64,000 nt of DNA from Elusimicrobiota bacterium (GTDB taxonomy: Bacteria; Elusimicrobiota; Elusimicrobia; UBA1565; UBA9628), in contig DMMY01000029.1 in NCBI GenBank assembly GCA_003452935.1, forward strand, positions 22,262 to 86,261, read 5' to 3'. Of this stretch, positions 52,805 to 61,061 are shown piece after piece; position 1 is the stretch's first letter, and every line of letters starts with the position of its first letter. Position numbers and translations under genes: made by a program. The notes below the pieces were generated by a model. It did no database searches. It saw only the letters and a program-made list of their open reading frames with translations, and was not told where the DNA came from.

Positions 52805-53287
52805 TCAGGGGCCCGGTGTCCCGCAAACGCCGTCGAAGGCGTCGGATATTCCCCCCGAACTGTCTATGCACGAGCCCCATCGGCTATACGGGGACATGGA
52901 CGTCCCGTCGGCTCCGCTGGTCTTGCGCGCTGCCCGGGCGATATAGGCCGGATTGGAGGCGCTGTCCGCGGCGTAATAGATATAGGGACCCGCATCCCAG
53001 CCTTCGGCGGGCAGGTATTTGTCAGCGACCAGCTCACTGGTCGCGTCGAGCGCTCCGGTGACGAAGGCTCCATGATCCATTTTGTGCAGCCTGTTGGCGA
53101 AGGCGATTTTCCATATCAGGGTCTTGGCGTGATCGGCCTTGGCGTTCTCCGAGGCCTTGATGTATCGAGTGACGCCGACCGCGCAGAGAATGCCCGCGAG
53201 GAGAATCGAAACCGTCAGCTCGACGAGCGTGTAGCCGCTTGGCGCGGGGCAAAACAATCTTGGGCGGAAGTTTTTCGGCTCATGCAA
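52805..53287 (-). CDS. Type IV pilin-like protein A (start frame probably shifted)
   Basis: The ~160-aa protein has a PSG|YTLVELTVSILLAG prepilin site and N-terminal helix, then FANRLHKMDHGAFVTGALDA and YLPAEGWDAGPYIYYAADSA, which closely parallel pilins B and C. It lacks a Cys-rich C-terminal extension. The only in-frame start I find is TTG 53287; an ATG at 53283, equivalent to that of pilin C, is out of frame by one base (44 rather than 45 nt to the AGCGGC codons). A one-base deletion, a sequence error in the nearby homopolymers, or a TTG start are the options. It follows pilin B by about 20 bp and may be in its transcript. Confidence 0.65.
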   Translation of the reverse strand: MHEPKNFRPRLFCPAPSGYTLVELTVSILLAGILCAVGVTRYIKASENAKADHAKTLIWKIAFANRLHKMDHGAFVTGALDATSELVADKYLPAEGWDAGPYIYYAADSASNPAYIARAARKTSGADGTSMSPYSRWGSCIDSSGGISDAFDGVCGTPGP

Positions 53288-53310
53288 GCCCGCGAGCCTG
53301 CGGCCTTTTT

Positions 53311-54513
53311 TTATCGACAAATATAGAACCAAGTCTGACACTTGCAAGTGCAGTTGTCGCCATCCTGCAAAGTGCATCTGGATAGATTGATCGACGAGCA
53401 TTTTGGAGTGTCCGTGCACTCGGGCATCCCCGCCCGCTGCGTATAACACGTAACCAGCCTGGGCGCCTGGGTCGTGGTTGTCCTGCGCGTCGTAGTCGTG
53501 GTCGTCGGCCTGCGCGTCGTCGTTGTCGCCCAGCGCGTCGTGGTGGTTGTCGCCCAGCGCGTCGTGGTCGTCGGCCTGCGCGTCGTGGTCGTCGGCCTGC
53601 GCGTCGTGGTCGTCGCCCAGCGCGTCGTGGTCGTCGCCCAGCGCGTCGTGGTCGTCGGCCTGCGCGTCGTGGTGGTCGGCCTGTGCGTCGTGGTCGTCGG
53701 CCTGCGCGTCGTGGTCGTCGGCACGGTGAAGGGTATGAGGCTGCATTGTGATTCAATGGCGGAACAGAACGCGGAACAGCACTGAGCGTTAATGTTGCAA
53801 TTTTGGCCCAGTCTGAGGCAGGGCAGCGTCGTGGAAGTTGACCCTCCGAAGGGATTGGGCTTGCAAACCGCGTCGCTGGCGGAGCAGTACCCGGAGCAGC
53901 ATTCGGCATTGAACAGGCAGCATTCGTTCATCGGTAAACAGCCCGGGATGGTGGTGGGCGTCGGTATGGTGGTCGCGGGGCTGGTCGTGGGACTCGTCGT
54001 GGGACTGGTCGTGGGACTGGTCGTCGTCGGGGTCGTCGTCGGGGGCAAGGCCGCGCACTGACCGTCGACGGCATCGGCCATCGCTCCGACGCCGTCCATG
54101 CACACGCCCCATTTGTTATACGGGCGCATGGAAGTTCCATCGCTTCCGCTGGTCCTGCGCGCCGCCTTGGCCACATAACTCGGGTTGGCCGTGTCGTTGG
54201 CGGCATAAAAGATATAAGGGCCCGAATCCCAGCCCTCGGCCGGCAGATATTTGTCGGTGATCAACTCATTGGTGGCGTTGACTATCCCCGTGGCGTAAGT
54301 CCCGTGGTCCATTTTGTGAAGTCTGTTGGCGAAGGCGATCTTCCCGACCATGGCCTTGGCGTGGTCGGCTTTGGAGTTCTCCGCAGCCTTGATGTAATTC
54401 GTGACGCCGATCGCGGAGACGATGCCCACGAGCGCGACCGTGACCACCAATTCGATGAGCGTATATCCGTTTCTCGTGGAAAAGGACAGTCGTTGATAAA
54501 TATTATAGCTCAT
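53311..54513 (-). CDS. Type IV pilin-like protein B with knottin-like modules and TTTTRRP repeats
   Basis: The 400-aa protein begins MSYNIYQRLSFSTRNG|YTLI with Glu at +5, a class III-like prepilin site. Residues 17-155 are a pilin body. A Thr/Pro/Ser linker (~158-190) leads to two ICK-spaced modules: C192-x5-CC-x5-CC-x3-C-x6-C and C232-x6-C239-x5-CC(245,246)-x3-C250-x6-C257. Residues 265-349 are repeats of TTTTRRP/TTTTRWA type. A Cys-rich C-terminal domain (C356-C399) ends the protein. It should be exported and processed by prepilin peptidase, and may display the Cys modules on a pilus or pseudopilus. The upstream promoter is very strong. Confidence 0.8.
   Translation of the reverse strand: MSYNIYQRLSFSTRNGYTLIELVVTVALVGIVSAIGVTNYIKAAENSKADHAKAMVGKIAFANRLHKMDHGTYATGIVNATNELITDKYLPAEGWDSGPYIFYAANDTANPSYVAKAARRTSGSDGTSMRPYNKWGVCMDGVGAMADAVDGQCAALPPTTTPTTTSPTTSPTTSPTTSPATTIPTPTTIPGCLPMNECCLFNAECCSGYCSASDAVCKPNPFGGSTSTTLPCLRLGQNCNINAQCCSAFCSAIESQCSLIPFTVPTTTTRRPTTTTHRPTTTTRRPTTTTRWATTTTRWATTTTRRPTTTTRRPTTTTRWATTTTTRWATTTTRRPTTTTTTRRTTTTQAPRLVTCYTQRAGMPECTDTPKCSSINLSRCTLQDGDNCTCKCQTWFYICR
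53474..53725. repeat. Tandem ~21-bp repeats encoding TTTTRRP/TTTTRWA
   Basis: About twelve near-copies of a 21-bp unit (…GTCGTGGTCGTCGGCCTGCGC on the plus strand) code the Thr-rich linker of pilin B. Interruptions vary the residue 6 and 7 (RP, RWA, HRP). Such arrays can change length by slippage or recombination. Confidence 0.8.
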
Positions 54514-54553
54514 GATTTTCTCGCTAGGCCCGTTGAGGGGTAATTGACACTAA

Positions 54554-54582
54554 AGCATAGCCCTAAAACCGCAGAAAATCAA
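54554..54582 (-). promoter_or_regulatory. Sigma-70 promoter of pilin B
   Basis: On the minus strand TTGATT (54582-54577) and TATGCT (54559-54554) have a 17-bp spacer, 41 bp upstream of the pilin B ATG. The same arrangement recurs ahead of pilin C. Confidence 0.7.
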
Positions 54583-54673
54583 TAGCTTTTTGGTCACAGG
54601 CGCCGGGCGCTGAGGCCATGCACGAAAGCTCATTTTCCTTCTTTTCGAGCCCTTGCCTGCCGCGTTCGAATTT

Positions 54674-55573
54674 TTAGGGGCAACGGCCGTTGGTGCAATA
54701 TCCTGAACAGCAATATAGCTTGTGATAGACCTCCCGCAGTTCGCACGGTGCGCCCGGGGCGAGACAGGTGATATATTTGCAAAAACCGTTGACGCAAGCC
54801 AAGTTCCAGCAGCACGGCTTTGCGTGGCAGGGTTGAAAGATAAACGAGCAAGACCCCACGCACTTCTCCCACCTGCCCAGATCGCAATGTTTCGAGCAGC
54901 ACTGGGCATGAGAATGACAACATTCGCCGTCTTCCGTGCAGCTAGGCGCGGTGGTTGTTGTGGTGGCCGCCGAGGTGGTGGTTGGAGTGGTCGTCGTGGG
55001 GCTGGTCGTGGGACTACTGGTCGTGGGGCTGGTCGTCGGACTGGTCGTGGGGCTGGTCGTCGGACTCGTCGTCGGGCTTGTGGTCGGGGTTGTCGTCACG
55101 GGAGAGGCCGCGCATCTCCCATCAACGGCATCGGACATCGCTCCGGCGGCATCCATGCATACGCCCCATTGGCTATACGGGCGCATGGAAGTCCCCCCGT
55201 TGCCGCTGGTCTTGCGCGCCGCGCGGGCCACGTGGTTGGGGTTGACTGCATTGTCCGCTGCGTAATAGAGATAAGGACCCGAATCCCAGCCGTCGGCCGG
55301 CAGATATTTGTCGGTGACCAGTTCATTGGAGGAGTTGACGGCCCCCGTGACGAAAGTCCCGTGATCCATCTTGTGCAGTCTGTTGGCGAAAGCGATTTTT
55401 CCCACCATGGCCTTGGCATGGTCGGCCTTGGAGTTCTCAGCGGCCTTGATGTAATTCGTGACGCCGATCGCGGAGACGATGCCCGCGAGGAGAACCGTGA
55501 CCGCCAATTCGATGAGCGTGTAGCCGCTTGGCGCGGGGAGGAATGATTTTAGACAGGCATTTTTATAGCTCAT
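54674..55573 (-). CDS. Type IV pilin-like protein C with three knottin-like modules
   Basis: The ~300-aa protein (numbering from an alternative ATG at 55582) has an APSG|YTLIELAVTVLL prepilin site (Glu at +5) and a pilin body to ~160. A TTSPTTSP linker (~162-213) follows, then three Cys modules: 215-241 (C-x5-CC-x5-CC-x3-C), 245-268 (C-x6-C-x4-CC-x4-C-x4-C) and 273-301 (C-x6-C-x10-CC-x3-C-x4-C). The MSYKNAC start at 55573 matches pilin B (MSYNIY). It is the first of three tandem pilin genes and has its own promoter. Confidence 0.8.
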   Translation of the reverse strand: MSYKNACLKSFLPAPSGYTLIELAVTVLLAGIVSAIGVTNYIKAAENSKADHAKAMVGKIAFANRLHKMDHGTFVTGAVNSSNELVTDKYLPADGWDSGPYLYYAADNAVNPNHVARAARKTSGNGGTSMRPYSQWGVCMDAAGAMSDAVDGRCAASPVTTTPTTSPTTSPTTSPTTSPTTSPTTSSPTTSPTTTTPTTTSAATTTTTAPSCTEDGECCHSHAQCCSKHCDLGRWEKCVGSCSFIFQPCHAKPCCWNLACVNGFCKYITCLAPGAPCELREVYHKLYCCSGYCTNGRCP

Positions 55574-55610
55574 AAATTTCATTGCCCAGTAGAGGAAAGA
55601 ACGATATTAA

Positions 55611-55639
55611 AGTATAGACCTAAAACCATAAAAAATCAA
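55611..55639 (-). promoter_or_regulatory. Sigma-70 promoter of pilin C
   Basis: TTGATT (55639-55634) and TATACT (55616-55611) are 17 bp apart on the minus strand. The surrounding ~70 bp is a duplicate of the pilin B promoter region, including part of the upstream gene's 3' end. Confidence 0.75.
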
Positions 55640-55650
55640 TAGCTTTTTGG

Positions 55651-58239
55651 TCACAGGCGCCGGGCTCGGCTGCCATGCGCGGAGGCTTGTTTTTTGTCTT
55701 TTTGAGCCCTTGCCTGCCGCGCCCACATGCTGTCCGGAAAGTTTTTCATCAGGCTGTCCCGCGCGCTTCGGGCCTGGGCCGTATTGTCCAGACGTTCGTA
55801 ACAGAGACCCAGGTGATAGAAGGCCTCCGCGGCCAGGGGGCTGTCCGGGAAATATTCCAGGAAGCCCTTGAAGCCGGCGCTCGCCGGTTCGAAGCGATCC
55901 TGGACGAAGTTGTTCATGCCCAGCCGGAACCGGGCCTGCTCGGCGAACCTTGAGACCGGCCGCTGACTCGCGATCCGGGCGTATATCTTTTCGGCCGATT
56001 CCCAGTCCTTTTTTCCCTCATAGGCCGCGGCCTTGGCGAGTTGAGCGTCCGACGCGCTGAGTCGCTTATGCCACGAGTCAAAGGTCCAATAAAACGTCAA
56101 AGACAAGCCGCCGAGCAGAAACGACAGCCACAGAGCGTTCCCGATTTTCCGGGATATGGTCCGGGGCCAGGCCTGGATTTTCCCTAAAGCCAGCAACGCG
56201 GCGAGGCACAGGCCCAGCAGCGAGAGCGCCAGGCCGGCTTTCTCCGCCCAGGAACGCGCGAAAGAGAGCCTGACCTTGCGCTGGTTCGGATAGACCAGCA
56301 TGAACGCGGGCGAGGCCAGATAAATGCGGTCGGCGCCCTCGACTTTCCAGTCCGGATGAAAGGAAACCTTGATGAGATGGGGCTTGCCCAGGGCCTCGGT
56401 TTCGAACTCGACGGCATCGTCGGTCAGCTTCTCCGAGACGACCGAGGCCGGTCCGGAGAGCTTTTGGCGCGGGAGCTCGAACCCGTTGGCCCGGAGCCGG
56501 AACCTGGCGAAGTCCTCGCCGCGCGAGCCGACCGGAAACACGAGGTGAACGTCGCTGGAACGGTCATGGCGAAACCAGGTGTAGGCCGCCTCCTTCCACG
56601 AGCCGGGACCTGTCCAGAGCACCGGCTCATAGGCTAGAGGGACGACATAGGCGTGGGGCCCCTCGAGTTCGTAGACCTCATAGGGATCTGCCGCCGCCTT
56701 GAGCTTGAAGCCGGAGGCGCGCTTGAGCGCGGCCTTGACCTTGCGGCCGACGGCGATGAATTCGCTGACATTGAACATGTCGAGATGGCGTCTGGCGCGG
56801 GCCAGGTCCAGCGACGCGCAGCCATAGCTCGGGAAGGGACAGGATATCTCGTCGGATATCTCGGATTGGATATAGAACACGAACGGCGCCGTCGGCGACG
56901 CCTGGAAATAGGCGTGCTCGAGGGTCGAGCGGCCAGAGAAGGCGGGCAGGCACTCCCAGGCCCGGACCGTTCCGAAATCGTTGTGCTCGCTGGAATGTTC
57001 GTAGACGACCCGGGGGGCGGCGACGGTTCCGGAAAGCGCCGCGTTGATCTTCGCGAAGGTCGGCCACGCCTGCTTGCCTTCGAAACCGGAATAGTTCCAT
57101 TGCGCCCATGATTGCATGTTCCGGCTTTCGCCCTGGATCCACAGCAGCGCGCAGGAAAGCGCCAGGAAGGGGATCAGAATCTGACCGCGCAGCCTCCGGG
57201 TCAGCAGCGCCAGGCCCACGGCCGAGAGCAGGGCGATGGCGAGCTGGCAGAAAGGCAGGAAGCGGAAATCCACGACTCCGATGGAAGGCCCCACGAGCCA
57301 CAGCAGCAGGCCGGCGGCCGCGGCGGCGGCGAGATAGCGGGCGCTTGGGTTGGGCTCCCAGCCGCAAGCGTACGCCGCCAGCAGTATCTGCGGGGCCAGG
57401 ATGGCGGGTAAGAAGTTCGTGAAATCGGACGCGGGCAGCATGAAGTCGTAGGACGTGGTCCAGGGCAGGTGGGCGATGAGCGGGATGAGCCAGAAGGCCA
57501 TGAGCAGGATCGCCAGCAGATGGGTCCAGGCGAAATAGGCCAGCCGCGTTCCGAAGGTTTCGCGGCGGATCAGGGCGGCGATGGACCAGGCGCCGGCGAA
57601 CAAAAGCGCGTAGCCGTGGGAAAGTCCGATGAGGCTTAGAAGCCCGGCGCTCAGAGCGAGGCCGCGCCCCGTGGTCATCCCCCGATGGAAAACGCCGAGC
57701 CACAGCGCGGCGAGGGCCATGGCCACGCCATAGGCGAACTCACCGGCGAGCGTGCTGAGGATGTTGCCCCCCCAAAAAGAATTGGCCTCCATGAACAAGA
57801 ACGGAAGCACCGCGACGGCGCCCAGCGCCGGGGCGGGAAACGGGAAGCGCATCAGCCGCAGGCAGAGATAGGCGCACGGCGGGAGCATGAAGACCCCCAG
57901 CAGGGTCCCGAGCTTGAAGGCCGCGGGCAGCGAGACCGCCAGCGACATGGCGGCCATGGCCAGGAAGGGCAGCGGGAAATAGAACTCGAGCATGGGAAAG
58001 CCGGCGTAATTGGCCTGGCACCAGCCGGTCAGCTTGCCCTGCGGCAGAAGGTGCTGGCGCAGGTAGGTCAGAGTGTAATAGTGCGCGGGAGTGTCTCCGC
58101 CCGTCGCTATGGCGGAAGAAAAGAGGAGGCGGACCGGGAACTGCGAGAGCAGGAAGGCCCAGACGCAGCCCAGGACGGCCAAGTCGGCCCAGAGCGTCCA
58201 GGCCGAAGGCGGGTTATTTCCGGCGGATGGCTCGGACAT
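55651..58239 (-). CDS. Polytopic membrane protein with C-terminal TPRs (PTPS-related/GT-C-like)
   Basis: The 862-aa protein has about 12 TM segments in residues 1-360, with GGDTPAHYYTLTYLRQHLLP just after TM1 resembling membrane proteins of the 6-pyruvoyl-tetrahydropterin-synthase-related family, which look GT-C-like. A periplasmic domain (~370-650), two more TM helices and a TPR region (~725-840, AEKIYARIASQRPVSRFAEQ and PLAAEAFYHLGLCYERLDNT) follow. The function is unknown, probably in glycan or surface assembly. Its last ~20 codons are partly duplicated upstream of pilin B. The start overlaps the next gene by 26 bp. Confidence 0.65.
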   Translation of the reverse strand: MSEPSAGNNPPSAWTLWADLAVLGCVWAFLLSQFPVRLLFSSAIATGGDTPAHYYTLTYLRQHLLPQGKLTGWCQANYAGFPMLEFYFPLPFLAMAAMSLAVSLPAAFKLGTLLGVFMLPPCAYLCLRLMRFPFPAPALGAVAVLPFLFMEANSFWGGNILSTLAGEFAYGVAMALAALWLGVFHRGMTTGRGLALSAGLLSLIGLSHGYALLFAGAWSIAALIRRETFGTRLAYFAWTHLLAILLMAFWLIPLIAHLPWTTSYDFMLPASDFTNFLPAILAPQILLAAYACGWEPNPSARYLAAAAAAGLLLWLVGPSIGVVDFRFLPFCQLAIALLSAVGLALLTRRLRGQILIPFLALSCALLWIQGESRNMQSWAQWNYSGFEGKQAWPTFAKINAALSGTVAAPRVVYEHSSEHNDFGTVRAWECLPAFSGRSTLEHAYFQASPTAPFVFYIQSEISDEISCPFPSYGCASLDLARARRHLDMFNVSEFIAVGRKVKAALKRASGFKLKAAADPYEVYELEGPHAYVVPLAYEPVLWTGPGSWKEAAYTWFRHDRSSDVHLVFPVGSRGEDFARFRLRANGFELPRQKLSGPASVVSEKLTDDAVEFETEALGKPHLIKVSFHPDWKVEGADRIYLASPAFMLVYPNQRKVRLSFARSWAEKAGLALSLLGLCLAALLALGKIQAWPRTISRKIGNALWLSFLLGGLSLTFYWTFDSWHKRLSASDAQLAKAAAYEGKKDWESAEKIYARIASQRPVSRFAEQARFRLGMNNFVQDRFEPASAGFKGFLEYFPDSPLAAEAFYHLGLCYERLDNTAQARSARDSLMKNFPDSMWARQARAQKDKKQASAHGSRARRL

Positions 58240-59032
58240 TCCAGAACACGAGAGCGGCGGCCAACAGCGCGGCCGCGGCGATCAGGGCGGCCCGAGCGCT
58301 TCGGGAAGCGGTCGCGGCCAGGACTTCGACGGAGCTTTGCGCCAGCAAGGCCTGGTGGCCGCGGGCGTCGTCGTACTCGATAACGGCGTATATGGGATAG
58401 GAACTGCCCGGAAGCGCCGAGAAGTTCGAGACCTTGAACTTCAACGAGGCCTCCTCGTTGGCGCGCAGCGTCTCGGCCGCGGAAAGAGGCGTGGACGAAA
58501 GCTCGTTGGGCAGCAGCAGCCGCGCCTGAAGAGACTTTTCGCCGTCGTCGATATTTTTCAGGCGGATGGCGAGGTCGCCCTCGCGCCGGATGCGCGTCTT
58601 ATCCATGATCGCCCAAATGCCCGGCGGCTGGGCCTCCCCGATGGAATAAAGCGTCGCGGAGAGGGCCGTGAACGGGTAGCGGTTGGCGTCCGTGTAGGCG
58701 ATCTTGACGAGGACCGGATAACGGCCGGGCCGCGGCCGGCCGAGCTTCTGTCTCAATTCGACGCGGTATCTGCCTCGGGGCTCGAGGGACGCCCGCACGG
58801 GGGAGCTCCAGGAGAAGCCCGCTCCCGTGACGCTGGCCTGCAGATTATGCGCCGCTTCGTCGCCGTCGTTGCCGATGACGAGCGCGCCGGCCAGGACGTC
58901 GTCCCGGACGTCGAAGTCGGATTGGCACTCCAGCGAGATGAAGCTGGCGTGCGCAGGGCCGGCCATGACGAGTTGGACCGCGAGCCAGCCGGCGAGCAGG
59001 AAAGGCGAATTGACGGGCGATGTTTTTCTCAT
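58214..59032 (-). CDS. Secreted protein with C-terminal TM anchor
   Basis: The 272-aa protein has a signal peptide (LLAGWLAVQLVMAGPAHA), two beta-sandwich-like regions (VLAGALVIGNDGDEAAHNLQ, RPRPGRYPVLVKIAYTDANR, then LKFKVSNFSALPGSSYPIYA), and a C-terminal TM (AALIAAAALLAAALVFWNV) with a positive tail. This resembles NEW3/CARDB-type extracytoplasmic domains. It lies between the glycosyltransferase and the polytopic protein, and is likely their partner. Confidence 0.6.
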   Translation of the reverse strand: MRKTSPVNSPFLLAGWLAVQLVMAGPAHASFISLECQSDFDVRDDVLAGALVIGNDGDEAAHNLQASVTGAGFSWSSPVRASLEPRGRYRVELRQKLGRPRPGRYPVLVKIAYTDANRYPFTALSATLYSIGEAQPPGIWAIMDKTRIRREGDLAIRLKNIDDGEKSLQARLLLPNELSSTPLSAAETLRANEEASLKFKVSNFSALPGSSYPIYAVIEYDDARGHQALLAQSSVEVLAATASRSARAALIAAAALLAAALVFWNVRAIRRK

Positions 59033-59730
59033 GGCGCTAGATCAGGCGCTCCTTGTATCCAGAGTTTGAAAAGACGGCTGAAACGGTAAAGGCCCTCATG
59101 CAGGAGGTTGAACTTGCTGCGCCGGTGGTCTTGGCAATCGACTGATATTTCGATAGCCGGGCAGGCGTCGCGATGGGCCAGGCAGGCGAGGGTCTGCACG
59201 TAGGCGGTTCCGTCGTCGATCGCGCCGCGATAACGCAGCAAAAAGGATTTACGGTAGGCCTTGGCTCCCAATGAATAATCGTCGAAAGGCAGGCGCAGCA
59301 GCAGCCGGGACATGAGGATGAAGAGATCGCTGCAGGCCCGGCGCGTGAAGGAGCGGCTTTCCGAGCCCGTTTTCTTGGAGCCGATGACCAGGTCGTGGGT
59401 CTCGAGGAGAACGAGCGCCTCGGCGATGAATTTGAGGTCCGCGGAGAGATCCATGTCCAGGGTTACGATCCAATCGTAACGCGTCAGCTCCAAGCCGCGG
59501 CGCAGGGCCGCGCCCGGGCCGCGGCGCGGCAGGCGGAAGCTCTCGATCTCGCCATGGCGCCGCGCCAGCCTTTGCGCGAGCTGCGGCGTGGCGTCCGTGG
59601 AGCCGTTGTCCGCGAGCAGGAGTTGAAACGGCGTTTGCAGGCCGCGGGCGGTTGAGATGACTTTCTCGACGTTGGCCTCCAGAATGTCGGCCTCGTTGTA
59701 GACGGGAATGAAGATCGTGAATGGCTGCAT
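59029..59730 (-). CDS. Family 2 glycosyltransferase (DPM-like)
   Basis: The 233-aa protein has the GT-A signature FTIFIPVYNEADILEANVEK, then LLADNGSTDATPQLAQRLA, GPGAALRRGLELTRYDWIVT and the DMDLSADLKF metal-binding Asp motif. It most resembles polyprenyl-phosphate mannose/glucose synthases without TM helices. The sugar is unknown. It overlaps the next gene by 4 bp and could make a lipid-linked sugar donor for the neighbouring membrane protein. Confidence 0.85.
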   Translation of the reverse strand: MQPFTIFIPVYNEADILEANVEKVISTARGLQTPFQLLLADNGSTDATPQLAQRLARRHGEIESFRLPRRGPGAALRRGLELTRYDWIVTLDMDLSADLKFIAEALVLLETHDLVIGSKKTGSESRSFTRRACSDLFILMSRLLLRLPFDDYSLGAKAYRKSFLLRYRGAIDDGTAYVQTLACLAHRDACPAIEISVDCQDHRRSKFNLLHEGLYRFSRLFKLWIQGAPDLAP

Positions 59731-59732
59731 GG

Positions 59733-61061
59733 CTAGAAAAGGTCCCAGGCTAGGCGCGCTTGGCGCGCCAGGCGCCCAGCGTCGAAGCGTCTGAGCAGGG
59801 ATAGGGCGAAGCCGAGGCGCAGATAATGCCGCCGATAAGCCGCGCGCTGCCAGCGGAGCAATTCCTCGCGTCTGTCGCCCGTGAGCAAGGAATCGGGATA
59901 AAGGTCCTGGCCTGAGCCGGCGCTTAGAGGCGTGCCCGGGTAGGGAGTGACCGCGTGGAAAGACGCGTAAGTCGGTTCCAGGCGCTCGGCGAAGCGCAGG
60001 GTCATTTCGCGGTCGAGGTCGGTCTCATCGGGGAAGCCGAACATGAAGAAGCAGGCCACTTCCAGGCCGGCGTCCTTGGCCAGGGAAACCCCTTTCTCGA
60101 TTTGTTCCAGCTCGAGACCCTTGCCGATCTGCCGCATGATCCTCGGCGAGCCCGTTTCCACGCCGAAATGGACCAGGGCGCAGCCGGCTTCTTTCATGGC
60201 CTTGAGCAGGCCGGCGTCGACGCAATCGGCTCGCGTCTGGCAGCACCAGCGCCAGCGCCGGGCAAAGGGCTTGAGCTCGGCGCAGACCTGCCGGGTGAAG
60301 TCCTTGTCGAGAGAGAACTCAAGGTCGATGAAGTAGCCGCAGCGCGCGCCGGCGGCCTCGATGGCGTTGGCGACCTCCCGTCCGACTTGCTCGGGCGTCT
60401 TCTTGCGGTAGGTCTTGCCGCCGTACATGTCGCGCAGGCAAAACGCGCAGGGAAACGGGCAGCCGCGCGTGGTTTCCAGGACCGCGAGGCGCTCTCCGAG
60501 CAGCTCGTAGCCGTAACCGGCAAGATCGACGAGATGGAAGGCGGGCACGGGAAGCCGGGTCAGGTCTGCCGGGGCGCGGTCGGGAGTCGAGACCACGCCG
60601 CGGGCCTCGCGATACGATATCCCCGGGATCTCCGGAAGTCTCCGGCCGCGGCATATGTCGAGGACGGCCCACTCCGGCTCGCCGCGGATCACGGCTTTCG
60701 CGCCGGTGCGTTCCAGGACGATTTCCGGATAGCGGGTGCCGTGGGCTCCCATCACGTAGAGTTCGCCGTGGCGCAAGGGCTGCAGCCCCGCCAGGAAGAG
60801 GTCGAACTCCAGGTTCGGGCATTGCCAGCGGTCCAGAGGGCTTGAAGTGACGAATATCCTGTCGTAGCCGGGGCTGACGCGCGCGAGCTCCTCCGGCTCG
60901 ACCGGACGGGCCCTGGCGTCGATGATGGAGGCTTCCATGCCCTCGCGTTCGAGCAGGGCGGCGCAGTTGAGCAAGTCAAGAGGCGGCCAGCGGCGGTTGA
61001 TGCGCCGGCCTTTGCGGCTGACGCGGCCGTCCCAACCCGGGTTGAAGAGGAGAACCTTCAT
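59733..61061 (-). CDS. B12-binding-domain radical SAM protein
   Basis: The 442-aa protein starts at MKVLLFNPGWDG (ATG 61061; the frame is open upstream but without homology). Residues 1-150 resemble a cobalamin-binding-like Rossmann domain. The radical SAM site is ETTRGCPFPCAFCLRDMYGG, with the CxxxCxxC iron-sulfur cysteines. AGCALVHFGVETGSPRIMRQ and FFMFGFPDETDLD follow in the TIM-barrel. It might modify a lipid or glycan; the substrate is unknown. It overlaps the GT4 gene as ATGA. Confidence 0.85.
   Translation of the reverse strand: MKVLLFNPGWDGRVSRKGRRINRRWPPLDLLNCAALLEREGMEASIIDARARPVEPEELARVSPGYDRIFVTSSPLDRWQCPNLEFDLFLAGLQPLRHGELYVMGAHGTRYPEIVLERTGAKAVIRGEPEWAVLDICRGRRLPEIPGISYREARGVVSTPDRAPADLTRLPVPAFHLVDLAGYGYELLGERLAVLETTRGCPFPCAFCLRDMYGGKTYRKKTPEQVGREVANAIEAAGARCGYFIDLEFSLDKDFTRQVCAELKPFARRWRWCCQTRADCVDAGLLKAMKEAGCALVHFGVETGSPRIMRQIGKGLELEQIEKGVSLAKDAGLEVACFFMFGFPDETDLDREMTLRFAERLEPTYASFHAVTPYPGTPLSAGSGQDLYPDSLLTGDRREELLRWQRAAYRRHYLRLGFALSLLRRFDAGRLARQARLAWDLF

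Noticed and set aside
53474..53725. Regular repeats that could look like a CRISPR array
   Set aside because: Units are ~21 bp with no unique spacers and lie in frame inside pilin B; no cas gene is present.
53280..53909. Long antisense and alternate-frame ORFs (Asp/His- and Arg/Pro-rich) over the pilin B repeats
   Set aside because: They are shadows of the Thr-repeat codons in other frames with no RBS or homology.
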